A stretch of DNA of 64,000 nucleotides, taken from contig NZ_JAFMPY010000016.1 of the NCBI RefSeq assembly GCF_017353515.1, forward strand, positions 1 to 64,000, read 5' to 3'. The notes under the pieces were generated by a model. That model was not told the DNA's origin, made no database searches, and worked only from the letters and a program-made list of their open reading frames with translations. Made by a program: the position numbers and the translations under genes. Of this stretch, positions 45,686 to 55,479 are shown in pieces; the stretch's first letter is position 1, and every line of letters begins with the position of its first letter. This DNA comes from Jiella sonneratiae. GTDB lineage: Bacteria; Pseudomonadota; Alphaproteobacteria; Rhizobiales; Rhizobiaceae.

Positions 45686-48016
45686 ATGTCCACCATGACG
45701 ATCATGACACCGAAATTCGGACTCGGCGCCTCGGTCCTGCGGCTCGAGGACGACCGGCTGGTCCGCGGCGCCGGGCGCTACACCGACGACGAGAACCGCC
45801 CGGGCATGCTGCATGCCGCCGTGGTGCGTTCGCCGCATGCGAGCGCCCGCTTCACCATCACCGACGTCGAGGCGGCGAAGGCGGCGCCGGGCGTGAAGCT
45901 CGTCCTGACCCACGCCGACGTCGCCGAACTCGGTGACATTCCCTGCCTCGGCAAGCCGGCGATGGCCGACGGCGCGGGCTTCACGGCCCGCAACGCGCCG
46001 GTGCTCTGCAAAGACGTGGTGCGCCACGTCGGCGACGCCGTCGCCTTCGTCGTCGCCGATACCGCGACGCAGGCCCGGGACGCCGCCGAGAAGGTGGAGG
46101 TCGAATACGAGCCGACGGAGGCGGTCGCCGACCTGAAGGCGGCGATGGCCGAGGGCGCTCCCGCCGTCTGGCCCGAGGCCGGCGGCAACGTCGCCGGGCG
46201 CATGCATGTCGGCGACAAGGCGGCCACCGACGCCGCCTTCGAGGCCGCCGCCCGCACCGTGCGGATCGACCTCGTCCAGAACCGGCTGGTCTGCAACTAC
46301 ATGGAGGTCCGCTCGGCGGTCGGCGAGTTCGTCGAGGAGGAGGGCCGCTATCTCCTGACTTCCGGCAGCCAGGGCGTCCACGGCCTGCGCGACATCCTCG
46401 CCAACGTCGTGTTCAAGGTCGAGCCCTCGAAGATCCGCGTCGTCACCCGCGACGTCGGCGGCGGCTTCGGCACCAAGGCCTTCCTCTACCGCGAATACGC
46501 CCTGGTGCTGTTTGCCGGCCGCAAGCTCGGCCGGCCGGTGAAGTGGACGTCGGACCGGGGCGAACATTTCGTCACCGATACCCACGGCCGCGACAACCGC
46601 GTCAGCGGCGAGATGGCGATCGACGCGAACGGCCGCTTCACCGGCCTGCGGATCGACATCGCCGCCAATCTCGGCGCCTACACCTCGCAATATGGGCCGA
46701 TGATCCCCTGGTTCGGCATGTCGATGGCCACCGGTCTCTACGACATTCCGGCGATCGACGTGTCCTGCGCGCTCTACCTGACCAACACCGTGCCGGTCGA
46801 CGCCTATCGCGGGGCAGGGCGGCCGGAGGCGGCCTATCTGATCGAGCGGCTGGTCGACAAATGCGCCGCCGAGCTCGGCGTCGGGCGCGACGAGATCCGC
46901 CGCCGCAACTTCATCCGGCCGGACCAGCTGCCCTACAGGACGGCCTTCGGCCGGCTCTACGACACCGGCGACTTCGCCGGCCACATGGCCGAGGCGATGC
47001 GCCGGGCCGACTGGGCCGGCTTCGAGGCGCGGCGCGAGAGCGCGGCGGCCGCCGGCCGGCTGCGCGGCATCGGCATGGCGACCTATGTCGAGGCCTGTGC
47101 CTTCCCGGGCTCCGAGCCGGCCTATGCCGAGCTCGGCAGCGACGGCCGCGTCACGCTGAAGATCGGCACCCAGTCGAACGGGCAGGGCCATGCGACCGCC
47201 TACGCCCAGTTCGTCGCGGAGGCGCTGAAGCTCGACTACGACAGGATCGACGTGCGCCAGGGCGACACCGACGAGACCCCGACAGGCGGCGGCACCGGCG
47301 GCTCGCGCTCGATCCCGCTCGGCGCCGTGTCGGTGCGCCGGGCGAGCCAGGCGCTCGCCGAAAAGCTGCGCAAGCTCGCCTCGGACGAACTCGAGGCCGC
47401 CGCCGCCGACATCGAGCTCGAAGGCGGTGTCGCGCGGGTCGCCGGCACCGACCGGACGATCGACTTCGCGGCGCTCGCCGCCGCAGCCAAGAGCCCCGAC
47501 GATCTCAAGGCGATGGGCGAATTCAAGCAGGACGAATGCACCTATCCGAACGGCACCCATGTCTGCGAGGTCGAGGTGGATCGCGAGACCGGCGCGACCG
47601 AGATCGTCGCCTATACGATCGTCGACGACTTCGGCGTGACCGTGAACCCGACGCTTCTCGCCGGCCAGATCCATGGCGGCGTCGCGCAGGGCCTCGGCCA
47701 GGCGCTCCTCGAGGACACGGTCTATGCGGCGGACGGCCAGCTCGTCTCGGCGAGCTTCATGGACTATGCCATGCCGCGGGCCTGGGACCTGCCGATGTTC
47801 GATTTCCGCACCCGCAACGTGCCTTCCACCACCAACGCGCTCGGCATCAAGGGTGCCGGCGAGGCGGGCACGATCGGTGCGGCACCGGCGGTGATGAACG
47901 CCGTGGCGGATGCCCTCCGCGCCGCCGGCGTCGCGCATATCGACATGCCGGCGACGCCGGCGAGGGTCTGGAACGCGCTCCAGGGCGCGGCGGGCGAGGG
48001 ACGAGGCCCGTCGTGA
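45686..48016 (+). CDS. Orphan molybdenum hydroxylase large subunit (CoxL-like form II / aldehyde oxidase family)
   Basis: This 776-residue protein has an N-terminal aldehyde oxidase 'hammerhead' domain (GLGASVLRLEDDRLVRGAGRYTDD) and two molybdopterin-binding domains. The active-site loop is AYRGAGR (residues 373-379), the form II pattern, not the AYxCSFR loop of true CO dehydrogenase. The catalytic glutamate is in KGAGEAGTIG (E726), and GGFGTKAFLYREY and GTQSNGQGHATAYAQ are present. These enzymes normally need FAD and 2Fe-2S subunits, but neither flanking gene encodes them, and the gene stands alone between pepN and a transporter. The substrate (aldehyde or N-heterocycle) is unknown. ATG 45695 is an alternative start with better ribosome-binding-site spacing. 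Confidence 0.88.
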   Translation: MSTMTIMTPKFGLGASVLRLEDDRLVRGAGRYTDDENRPGMLHAAVVRSPHASARFTITDVEAAKAAPGVKLVLTHADVAELGDIPCLGKPAMADGAGFTARNAPVLCKDVVRHVGDAVAFVVADTATQARDAAEKVEVEYEPTEAVADLKAAMAEGAPAVWPEAGGNVAGRMHVGDKAATDAAFEAAARTVRIDLVQNRLVCNYMEVRSAVGEFVEEEGRYLLTSGSQGVHGLRDILANVVFKVEPSKIRVVTRDVGGGFGTKAFLYREYALVLFAGRKLGRPVKWTSDRGEHFVTDTHGRDNRVSGEMAIDANGRFTGLRIDIAANLGAYTSQYGPMIPWFGMSMATGLYDIPAIDVSCALYLTNTVPVDAYRGAGRPEAAYLIERLVDKCAAELGVGRDEIRRRNFIRPDQLPYRTAFGRLYDTGDFAGHMAEAMRRADWAGFEARRESAAAAGRLRGIGMATYVEACAFPGSEPAYAELGSDGRVTLKIGTQSNGQGHATAYAQFVAEALKLDYDRIDVRQGDTDETPTGGGTGGSRSIPLGAVSVRRASQALAEKLRKLASDELEAAAADIELEGGVARVAGTDRTIDFAALAAAAKSPDDLKAMGEFKQDECTYPNGTHVCEVEVDRETGATEIVAYTIVDDFGVTVNPTLLAGQIHGGVAQGLGQALLEDTVYAADGQLVSASFMDYAMPRAWDLPMFDFRTRNVPSTTNALGIKGAGEAGTIGAAPAVMNAVADALRAAGVAHIDMPATPARVWNALQGAAGEGRGPS

Positions 48017-48064
48017 GGGCCTTTAGTGCGGGGCAGGGCACGTCGCCGCCGGGAATTTGCCGAC

Positions 48065-48078
48065 CGTCAGGAATATCG
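48065..48078. promoter_or_regulatory. 14-nt motif CGTCAGGAATATCG, copy 1
   Basis: This is identical to 58175-58188. Both copies are intergenic, and both lie in AT-rich islands upstream of a gene (here 133 nt before the DMT transporter start). It is a candidate regulator site, not a known one. Confidence 0.3.
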
Positions 48079-48210
48079 TAACCAAATCGTATCAGTTTCG
48101 ACTGCGCCCGGCACGGACACCCCGATACCGCCCTTTCGCCGGGCGCCACCCTTTCCTTCGACCAGCATGGGTCCGCGCCCGAGCGCCTCGCCGCGGACAG
48201 GGATGATGAG

Positions 48211-49161
48211 ATGGCGATGTCGCCGCCGGCCGACTCGAACCCCACCCTCGGGATCGGCCTCAAATGCGTTTCGGTCGTCGTCTTCGTCGGCATGCAGACC
48301 ATGATCAAATCGGTCGGGGACGAGATCCCGGCTGGCGAAGTGGTGTTCTTCCGCTCCTTCTTCGCCTTGATCCCGGTGATCGTCTACCTCGCCTATCTCG
48401 GCGATCTCGCACAGTCGCTGAAGACCGAGGACCTGCCTGGACACATGCTGCGCGGCCTCGTCGGCGTGTCCTCGATGATGCTCTCGTTCTTTTCGCTGCC
48501 GCGCCTTCCCTATCCCGAGTGGATCTCGATCTCCTACGGCACCCCGCTTCTGACCGTGGTCTTCGCGGCGATCTTCCTGAAGGAGACGGTGCGGGCCTAT
48601 CGGTGGACGGCGGTCGCCGTCGGCCTCGTCGGCGTCTCCGTCGTGACGGCGCCCAATCTCAGCCTGCTTTCCGAGGGCGGCCTTGCCAGCGGCGAGGCGC
48701 TCGGCGCACTGGCGGCGCTCGGTTCGGCTTGTTTCGCCGCCGTCGCGATGATCCAGATCCGCCGGCTGGTGCAGCGGGAAAAGACCGCGACGATCGTCGT
48801 CTACTTCTCGCTCACCTCGTCGCTGATCTCGCTGTTTTCGCTGCCTGTCGGCTGGGTGCTGCCGCCGGCGCAGGATGTGGCGATCCTCGTCACGGCGGGC
48901 CTCCTCGGCGGCGTCGGGCAGCTGCTGCTGACCGCGAGCTACCGCTATGCCGACACCTCCACCATCGCGCCCTTCGAATACACCTCGCTCGTCCTCGCGA
49001 TTACGATCGGCGTGTTCCTGTTCGGCGATCCGCTGCAGTGGACGACGATCCTCGGCGCGCTGATCGTCGTCTCGGCGGGCATCTTCATCATCTGGCGGGA
49101 GCATCGCCTCGGCATCGAGCGGCGCAAGGCGCGGCGGGTCTCGCCTCCCGGCGGAAGCTGA
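48211..49161 (+). CDS. DMT-superfamily (EamA) exporter
   Basis: This 316-residue inner-membrane protein has about ten predicted transmembrane helices and two EamA repeats. It opens IGLKCVSVVVFVGMQTMIK and contains FFRSFFALIPVIVYLAYL and the second-repeat SYRYADTSTIAPFEYTSLVLA followed by FGDPLQWTTILGALIVVSAG. It belongs to the RhaT/YdcZ/'permease of drug/metabolite transporter' group, and the substrate cannot be told. AGGGA lies upstream of ATG 48211. It appears monocistronic, converging with tesA. Confidence 0.88.
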   Translation: MAMSPPADSNPTLGIGLKCVSVVVFVGMQTMIKSVGDEIPAGEVVFFRSFFALIPVIVYLAYLGDLAQSLKTEDLPGHMLRGLVGVSSMMLSFFSLPRLPYPEWISISYGTPLLTVVFAAIFLKETVRAYRWTAVAVGLVGVSVVTAPNLSLLSEGGLASGEALGALAALGSACFAAVAMIQIRRLVQREKTATIVVYFSLTSSLISLFSLPVGWVLPPAQDVAILVTAGLLGGVGQLLLTASYRYADTSTIAPFEYTSLVLAITIGVFLFGDPLQWTTILGALIVVSAGIFIIWREHRLGIERRKARRVSPPGGS

Positions 49162-49185
49162 GCCTCTTGCGGCTGGGGCGGATCC

Positions 49186-49929
49186 TCAGTTCGAGGCGGT
49201 GCCGTTCGTTCCGGCGTCTTTGGACTGCGTTTCGCCGGCCGCCTTCGCGCCGAGCGCCGTTTCGATCATCGGCTTCATCGCCGCGACGATCTTGTCGACG
49301 CCCTCCTCGTTCGGATGCATGCCGTCGGCCTGGTTGAGGCCGGGCTGTGCCGCGACGCCCTCGAGGAAGAACGGGTAGAAGGTGACCGGATATTTCTTCG
49401 CGAGCGCCGGATAGATGGCGTTGAAGGCCCCGGCATAGTCCTCGCCCATGTTCGGCGGCGCGAGCATGCCGGCGAAGACGACCTTCTGGCCGCGCTCCGT
49501 CAGCCGCTTGAGGATCGCGTCGAGATTGTTACGGGTGATCTCCGGCGAGATGCCGCGCAACGCGTCGTTGGCGCCGAGTTCGACGATGACGAGATCGGCC
49601 GAGGCGGGCACCGACCAGTTGAGGCGTGACAGGCCGCCGGTGGTCGTGTCGCCGGAGACGCCGGCATTGTCGACCGAAACGTTCAGCCCGTCGGCGCGCA
49701 GCGCCGCCTGGAGCCGCTCGGGGAACGCCTTGCCGGGCGCGACGCCGTAGCCCTGGGTCAGGCTGTCGCCGAAAGCGACGATCTCGATCGGATCGTCCTT
49801 CGAGCCGGCGGCTGCGGCTTGTGCGATCGCCGGAGCGGCCAGCGCGACGAGGAGCCACGGGACGAGGCTCCATGACAAGGCCGTGAGGATCGCGGTCCAT
49901 CGGCCGCGGGGCGGTTGGAAGCGTTGCAT
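49186..49929 (-). CDS. tesA: TesA: periplasmic SGNH lysophospholipase/arylesterase
   Basis: This 247-residue exported hydrolase has a signal peptide that includes ILTALSWSLVPWLLVALAAP, cleaved near AIAQA. The GDSL block is FGDSLTQGYG (S56), the glycine block is DNAGVSGDTTTGGL, the GAND block is ELGANDALRGI, and the C-terminal catalytic pair is DGMHPN. It acts as thioesterase, protease I or lysophospholipase L1. It is divergent from the ybbA-ybbP pair, the same arrangement as in E. coli. Confidence 0.93.
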   Translation of the reverse strand: MQRFQPPRGRWTAILTALSWSLVPWLLVALAAPAIAQAAAAGSKDDPIEIVAFGDSLTQGYGVAPGKAFPERLQAALRADGLNVSVDNAGVSGDTTTGGLSRLNWSVPASADLVIVELGANDALRGISPEITRNNLDAILKRLTERGQKVVFAGMLAPPNMGEDYAGAFNAIYPALAKKYPVTFYPFFLEGVAAQPGLNQADGMHPNEEGVDKIVAAMKPMIETALGAKAAGETQSKDAGTNGTASN

Positions 49930-50026
49930 TCGTCACCCATATGCCAGCCGGATCGGCCGGCCCTTGCGAGGCCGCAGAAAAAGACCCGCGAACACCATTC
50001 GGGCTCTCAGATAGGAAGCGAAGACC

Positions 50027-50800
50027 TTGGCGGAAACGGCGATCCGTTTACGAAACGTGCAGCTGACCCTCGGCACCGGGCGCAGCGTCGTCCATGTGCT
50101 GAAGGGCGTCGATCTTTCCGTCGAGCGGGGCGAGTCGGTCGGCATCGTCGGCCCGTCGGGCTCCGGCAAGTCGACGCTGCTGATGGTGCTCGCCGGGCTC
50201 GAGCGGGCGGACGAGGGCCTCGTCGAGATCGCCGGCACCGACCTTCACGGCATGAGCGAGGACGCGCTCGCCGCCTTCAGGGGCAGGAATGTCGGCATCG
50301 TCTTCCAGTCCTTCCACCTCATCCCCAACATGACCGCGCTCGAGAACGTCGCCGTGCCGCTGGAACTGGCGGGTCAGCCGGGCGCCTTCGAGCGGGCGGC
50401 GCGGGAACTCGCCAATGTCGGGCTGCGGGAGCGGGCGAGCCACTATCCGGGCGAACTGTCCGGCGGCGAGCAGCAGCGCGTCGCCATGGCCCGGGCGCTG
50501 GCGCCGGAGCCGGCGATCCTGATCGCCGACGAGCCGACCGGCAATCTCGACCAGGAGACCGGCCGGCAGGTCGCCGACCTCCTCTTCGCCGAGCAGGCGC
50601 GGCGGCAGATGACCCTCGTCCTCGTCACCCACGACCCGTCGCTGGCGTCCCGCTGCGGCCGCACCATCGCGGTCAGGAGCGGCGTCATCCACGACGACCG
50701 TCGGCACGGGGCGGCCGCAGCCGTCGCGTCCACATTGGCGCCCGTTGCGCGCGGCGCGGAGGGCGCGGCGCCGGCCGGTCCTGCCGGAGTGGCGCGATGA
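50027..50800 (+). CDS. ybbA: YbbA/LolD-type ABC ATPase
   Basis: This 257-residue MacB/LolD-family ATPase has Walker A GPSGSGKST near residue 44, signature LSGGEQQRVAMARAL, and Walker B ILIADEPTGNLD. The start is TTG at 50027 with AGGAAG upstream. The C-terminal ~25 residues are Ala/Gly-rich and extend beyond the family. It overlaps the permease gene by 4 nt (ATGA). It powers the permease, which is thought to extrude or release hydrophobic compounds from the inner membrane. Confidence 0.92.
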   Translation: MAETAIRLRNVQLTLGTGRSVVHVLKGVDLSVERGESVGIVGPSGSGKSTLLMVLAGLERADEGLVEIAGTDLHGMSEDALAAFRGRNVGIVFQSFHLIPNMTALENVAVPLELAGQPGAFERAARELANVGLRERASHYPGELSGGEQQRVAMARALAPEPAILIADEPTGNLDQETGRQVADLLFAEQARRQMTLVLVTHDPSLASRCGRTIAVRSGVIHDDRRHGAAAAVASTLAPVARGAEGAAPAGPAGVAR

Positions 50801-53397
50801 CCGCGACCACCGACGGCTTCGCCCGCGCCGAGCGGCGTTCTTCGGGTGGAGATGCCGGTGGCCGGGCGGCGCGGCTCCGCCTCGCCTGCCGCTTTGCCCT
50901 GCGCGAGATGCGCGGCGGACTTTCGGGCTTCTACATCTTCCTCGCCTGCATCACCCTCGGCGTCGGCGCGATCGCGGCGGTGAACTCCGTCGCCGGCATG
51001 ATGTCGGAGGGTATCCGGCACGAGGGCAAGGCGATCCTCGGCGGCGACCTGCGCTTCGCCCTGAACCAGCGCCCGGCGACGCCGGACGAGATGAAGTTCA
51101 TGGCGGGGCTCGGCGAGGTCTCCGCGACCCAGTCGCTGCGCTCGATGGTCCGGCGCGAGGACGGCAGCGACCAGTCGCTCGCCGAGGTGAAGGCGGTCGA
51201 CGCCGCCTATCCGCTCTATGGCAGCCTCGCGACGACACCCGTAAAGCCGCTCGCCGACCTTCTGCGCAAGACGCCGGACGGCTACGGCGCGGTCGCCGCG
51301 CAGAGCCTCTACGACCGCCTCGGCGTCAAGCCGGGCGACAGGCTCCGGCTCGGCGACCTGACGCTGACGATGACGGCGGTGCTCGACCGCGAGCCCGACC
51401 TTCTCGCCGAAGGCCTCGCCTTCGCGCCGCGGCTGATGATCTCCGGACAGGCGCTTGAAGCCTCCGGCCTCGTCCAGCCCGGCAGCCTCGTCGAATATGC
51501 CTACAAGGTGAAGCTGCCGGCCGGCGTCGACCCGGACGACGCCGCGCGGCCCGCCAACGATCACTTCCCGCCGCTCGGTTTCCAGGTGCGCACGGCGAAG
51601 AACGCCTCGCCGTCGCTGCGCGACAACATCGACCGCTTCTCCCAGTTCCTGACGCTGGTCGGCCTGACCGCCCTCATCGTCGGCGGCGTCGGCGTCGCCA
51701 ACGCCGTGCGGGCGCATCTCGATTCGAAGCGCGCGGTGATCGCCACCTTCAAGAGCCTCGGCGCGAGCGGCCGCTTCGTCGTCGCCGTCTATCTCGTGCA
51801 GATCATGACGCTGGCCGGCCTCGGCATCCTGCTCGGCCTTTGCCTCGGCGTCGTCGCGCCCTTCCTCACCGCCCGCTTCCTCGTAAGCGTCATCCCGGTC
51901 GCCGCCAGCGCCTCGGTCTATCCGGGGGCGCTGCTTCTCGCCGCCTTGTTCGGCTTCCTCACCGCGCTCGCCTTCGCCCTGATCCCGCTCGGGCGGACCC
52001 GCGACGTCGCGGCGACGGCGCTGTTCCGCGAGGCCGGCACCGGCGGCGGCGCGGCGATGCGCTGGAGCTATCTCGGCGCTGCCATCGGTCTTGCCGCGGT
52101 GATTTCCGGCCTGGCCCTCCTGATGGCGAGCGACCGCAAGGTGGCGCTGATCTTCCTTGCCGGCACCGCCGCGGCCTTCGTCATCCTGCGGCTGGTCGCC
52201 GCCGGCATCGCCTGGGCCGCGCGCCGGGCGCCGAAGATACGCTCGACGCCGCTGCGCCTCGCCGTCGGCAACATCCACCGTCCCGGCGCCCTGACGCCGT
52301 CGGTGGTGCTGTCGCTCGGCCTCGGCCTGACGCTGCTCGTCACGCTGGCGATCATCGACTTCGACCTGCGGCGCGAGATCGGCACCGGGCTGGCCAACCG
52401 CGCCCCCGACTTCTTCTTCCTCGACATCCAGAATCAGGAGATCGCGCCGTTCCGCCAGAAGGTCGACGAGCTCGCCCCCGGGTCCGAGCTCGACGCCGTG
52501 CCGATGCTGCGGGGGCGGATCGTCCGGCTGAAGGGCGAGGACGTCGCCAAGATGAAGCCGCCGGAAAAGGGCGGCTGGGTTCTGAGGGGCGATCGCGGCA
52601 TCACCTATGCCGACGCCGTGCCGGAAAATTCCCGCGTCACCGAGGGAACGTGGTGGCCGAAGGACTATGCCGGCGAGCCGCTGGTCTCCTTCGCCGCGGA
52701 GGAAGGCCACGAACTCGGCCTGACGATCGGCGACACGCTGACCGTCAACGTGCTCGGCCGCAACATCACGGCGAAGATCGCCAATTTCCGGCAGATCGAG
52801 TGGGAGAATCTCGGCATCAACTTCATCATGGTGTTCTCGCCGAACGCCTTCGCCGGCGCGCCGCATTCCTATCTCGCGACGCTGTCGATCGACGCCGACG
52901 GCGAGGCGGCCGAAAAGCGCGTCGTCAACGGCGTCACCAACGCCTTTCCGGCGGTGACGACCGTGCGGGTCAAGGAGGCGCTCGACGCGGTCAACCAGCT
53001 GATCGCCCAGCTTGCCCTGGCGGTCCGCGTCGCCGCCGCGGTGGCGCTCGTCTCCTCGGTGCTGGTGCTCGCCGGCGCGCTCGCCGCCGGCAATCGCGGC
53101 CGCATGCACGACGCGGTGGTGCTGAAGACCCTCGGCGCGACGCGCGCGACGCTGGTGCGGGCCTTCGCCACGGAATACCTGCTCCTCGGCCTCGCCACCG
53201 GCGTCTTCGCCGTCGCGGCGGGCGCCGCGGCTTCCTGGTTCGTCGTCGACACGATCATGACGCTGCCCTTCGTCTTCGACTGGACGGTGGCGCTGACGAC
53301 GCTCGTCGTCTCGCTCGTCCTCACCGTCGGCTTCGGCCTCCTCGGCACCTGGCGCATCCTCGGCCAGAAGGCGGCGCCGGTGCTGCGCAATCTCTGA
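50797..53397 (+). CDS. ybbP: YbbP/FtsX-family ABC permease
   Basis: This 866-residue permease has two FtsX/MacB membrane domains. Transmembrane segments lie near 45 (GFYIFLACITLGVGAIAAVNS), then clusters around residues 285-420, 430-490 and 745-860, with two large periplasmic domains between. It carries the repeated segment VFKTLGATR-like: ATFKSLGASGRFVV and VVLKTLGATRATLV. I start it at ATG 50797 overlapping the ATPase stop. A longer in-frame reading from 49915 lies wholly inside the ATPase gene and is a shadow. A short GC hairpin at 53407-53426 follows the stop. Confidence 0.93.
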   Translation: MTATTDGFARAERRSSGGDAGGRAARLRLACRFALREMRGGLSGFYIFLACITLGVGAIAAVNSVAGMMSEGIRHEGKAILGGDLRFALNQRPATPDEMKFMAGLGEVSATQSLRSMVRREDGSDQSLAEVKAVDAAYPLYGSLATTPVKPLADLLRKTPDGYGAVAAQSLYDRLGVKPGDRLRLGDLTLTMTAVLDREPDLLAEGLAFAPRLMISGQALEASGLVQPGSLVEYAYKVKLPAGVDPDDAARPANDHFPPLGFQVRTAKNASPSLRDNIDRFSQFLTLVGLTALIVGGVGVANAVRAHLDSKRAVIATFKSLGASGRFVVAVYLVQIMTLAGLGILLGLCLGVVAPFLTARFLVSVIPVAASASVYPGALLLAALFGFLTALAFALIPLGRTRDVAATALFREAGTGGGAAMRWSYLGAAIGLAAVISGLALLMASDRKVALIFLAGTAAAFVILRLVAAGIAWAARRAPKIRSTPLRLAVGNIHRPGALTPSVVLSLGLGLTLLVTLAIIDFDLRREIGTGLANRAPDFFFLDIQNQEIAPFRQKVDELAPGSELDAVPMLRGRIVRLKGEDVAKMKPPEKGGWVLRGDRGITYADAVPENSRVTEGTWWPKDYAGEPLVSFAAEEGHELGLTIGDTLTVNVLGRNITAKIANFRQIEWENLGINFIMVFSPNAFAGAPHSYLATLSIDADGEAAEKRVVNGVTNAFPAVTTVRVKEALDAVNQLIAQLALAVRVAAAVALVSSVLVLAGALAAGNRGRMHDAVVLKTLGATRATLVRAFATEYLLLGLATGVFAVAAGAAASWFVVDTIMTLPFVFDWTVALTTLVVSLVLTVGFGLLGTWRILGQKAAPVLRNL

Positions 53398-53498
53398 GCG
53401 CCCGCCGGGCGGCGGCGAGGCCGCCCAGATAACGCAGAATTAATCCCAATTGCCGGAGTTTCGGCGCTCGCCACCTCCCGCGCCCTTGTGCGGCAAAT

Positions 53499-53518
53499 CC
53501 ACAAACCGCATATTGTGG
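53499..53518. promoter_or_regulatory. Short dyad upstream of the Bax-inhibitor gene
   Basis: CCACAA and TTGTGG flank an 8-nt centre ending in TAT, 96 nt before the start codon, in an otherwise GC-rich gap. It could be an operator or part of the promoter. Confidence 0.3.
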
Positions 53519-53613
53519 CCAGGACTGCTGGGCGTCCCGCCAGCGGCGCCTCCCCGCCCGCATGAACCCGGGCGCGGACACCGGACGGGACACGCAGAAA
53601 GGAAATTCGATCC

Positions 53614-54384
<771 letters not shown>

Positions 54385-54413
54385 GCTGAAGCCGAAAGGT
54401 TCGGGAAACGACG

Positions 54414-54442
54414 AAAGGGCGGCCGCGCGGCCGCCCTTTTTT
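54414..54442 (+). terminator. Intrinsic terminator after the Bax-inhibitor gene
   Basis: AAAGGGCGGCC and GGCCGCCCTTT pair perfectly around GCGC and run into TTTTTT. The hairpin begins 30 nt after the stop. Confidence 0.9.
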
Positions 54443-54613
54443 CATGCGCATAGCGTGATGATCCCTGCGGCTTTCGGGGAACGGTCCCGGTCTGTCGCGG
54501 AACGGCACCTGAAGCGGGACGGGGAAGAAGGACGGCGGGTGGCGTGCGGCGAGGGCCGCGGGCCGGAGGCGTCCCGAGGGGATGCCGCGCTGGCGAAACG
54601 CCGGAGGCTGACC

Positions 54614-55462
54614 TCAGTCGCGGCTTTCGCCGTCGTCCTCGCCCTCGACCATCACCTTGCGGCGTTCCTGCTCCTTCAACTCGTCGAGCGCCGGCATCGA
54701 CATGATGTTGTAGCCGGAATCGACGTAGTGGATCTCGCCGGTGACGCCGTTGGCGAGTTCCGACATCAGATAGAGGACGGCGCCGCCGACCTCCTCGATG
54801 GTGGTGTTGCGGCGCATCGGCGCGTTGCGGCGCTGGTAGTTGAACATCAGCCGCGCATCCGAGACGCCGGCGCCCGCCAGCGTCCTGACCGGTCCCGCCG
54901 AAACGGCGTTGACGCGGATGTTGCGCGGCCCGAAATCGGCCGCCAGATAGCGCACCGAGGCCTCCAGCGCCGCCTTGGCGACGCCCATGACGTTGTAGTT
55001 CGGCATGACGCGCACGGCGCCGCCATAGGTCATGGTCACCATCGAGCCGCCGTTCCCCATGATCGCCGCGGCGCGCTTCGCCACCTCGGTGAAGGAGAAG
55101 CAGGAGATCACCATCGTGCGGGTGAAGTTCTCGCGGGTGGTGTCGGCGTAGAGGCCCTTCAGCTCGCTCTTGTCGGAAAAGGCGATGGCGTGCAGCACGA
55201 AGTCGATCGAGCCCCATTCACGCTTCAGGGTGTCGAAGACCGCGTCGAGCGAGGCAGGATCCTCGACGTCGCAGGGCAGGACCAGCCGCGAATCGATCTC
55301 GGCGGCGAGCGGCTTCACCCGGCGGCCGAAGGCATCGCCCTGATAGGTCAGGGCGATCTCCGCCCCCTGCGAGGCGAGCGCCTTGGCGGCGCCCCAGGCG
55401 ATCGAGTTGTGGTTTGCGACGCCCATGACGAGCCCGCGCTTGCCTTGCATCAGATCGCCCAT
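54614..55462 (-). CDS. fabI: FabI: enoyl-[ACP] reductase (NADH)
   Basis: This 282-residue SDR-type enoyl reductase completes each cycle of type II fatty acid synthesis. The nucleotide-binding pattern is GVANHNSIAWGAAKALASQG, and the catalytic Y-x6-K is in YNVMGVAKAALEA. The substrate-loop TLAGAGVSDARLMFNYQ and C-terminal GYNIMSMP are present. The C-terminal ~25 residues are acidic and charged, an extension beyond typical FabI. It starts 17 nt after the fabB stop, so the two are probably co-transcribed. ATG 55450 (MQGKRGLVMG) is an alternative start. Confidence 0.95.
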   Translation of the reverse strand: MGDLMQGKRGLVMGVANHNSIAWGAAKALASQGAEIALTYQGDAFGRRVKPLAAEIDSRLVLPCDVEDPASLDAVFDTLKREWGSIDFVLHAIAFSDKSELKGLYADTTRENFTRTMVISCFSFTEVAKRAAAIMGNGGSMVTMTYGGAVRVMPNYNVMGVAKAALEASVRYLAADFGPRNIRVNAVSAGPVRTLAGAGVSDARLMFNYQRRNAPMRRNTTIEEVGGAVLYLMSELANGVTGEIHYVDSGYNIMSMPALDELKEQERRKVMVEGEDDGESRD

Positions 55463-55479
55463 GGCGGTCTCTCTCTTCT

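Noticed and set aside
45686-48016. Calling the molybdenum hydroxylase a CO dehydrogenase (CoxL)
   Set aside because: The active-site loop is AYRGAGR (form II), not AYxCSFR, and coxM/coxS are missing.
49915-50796. N-terminal extension of the YbbP permease frame
   Set aside because: This lies wholly within the YbbA ATPase in another frame; the permease family begins at 50797 with an ATGA overlap.
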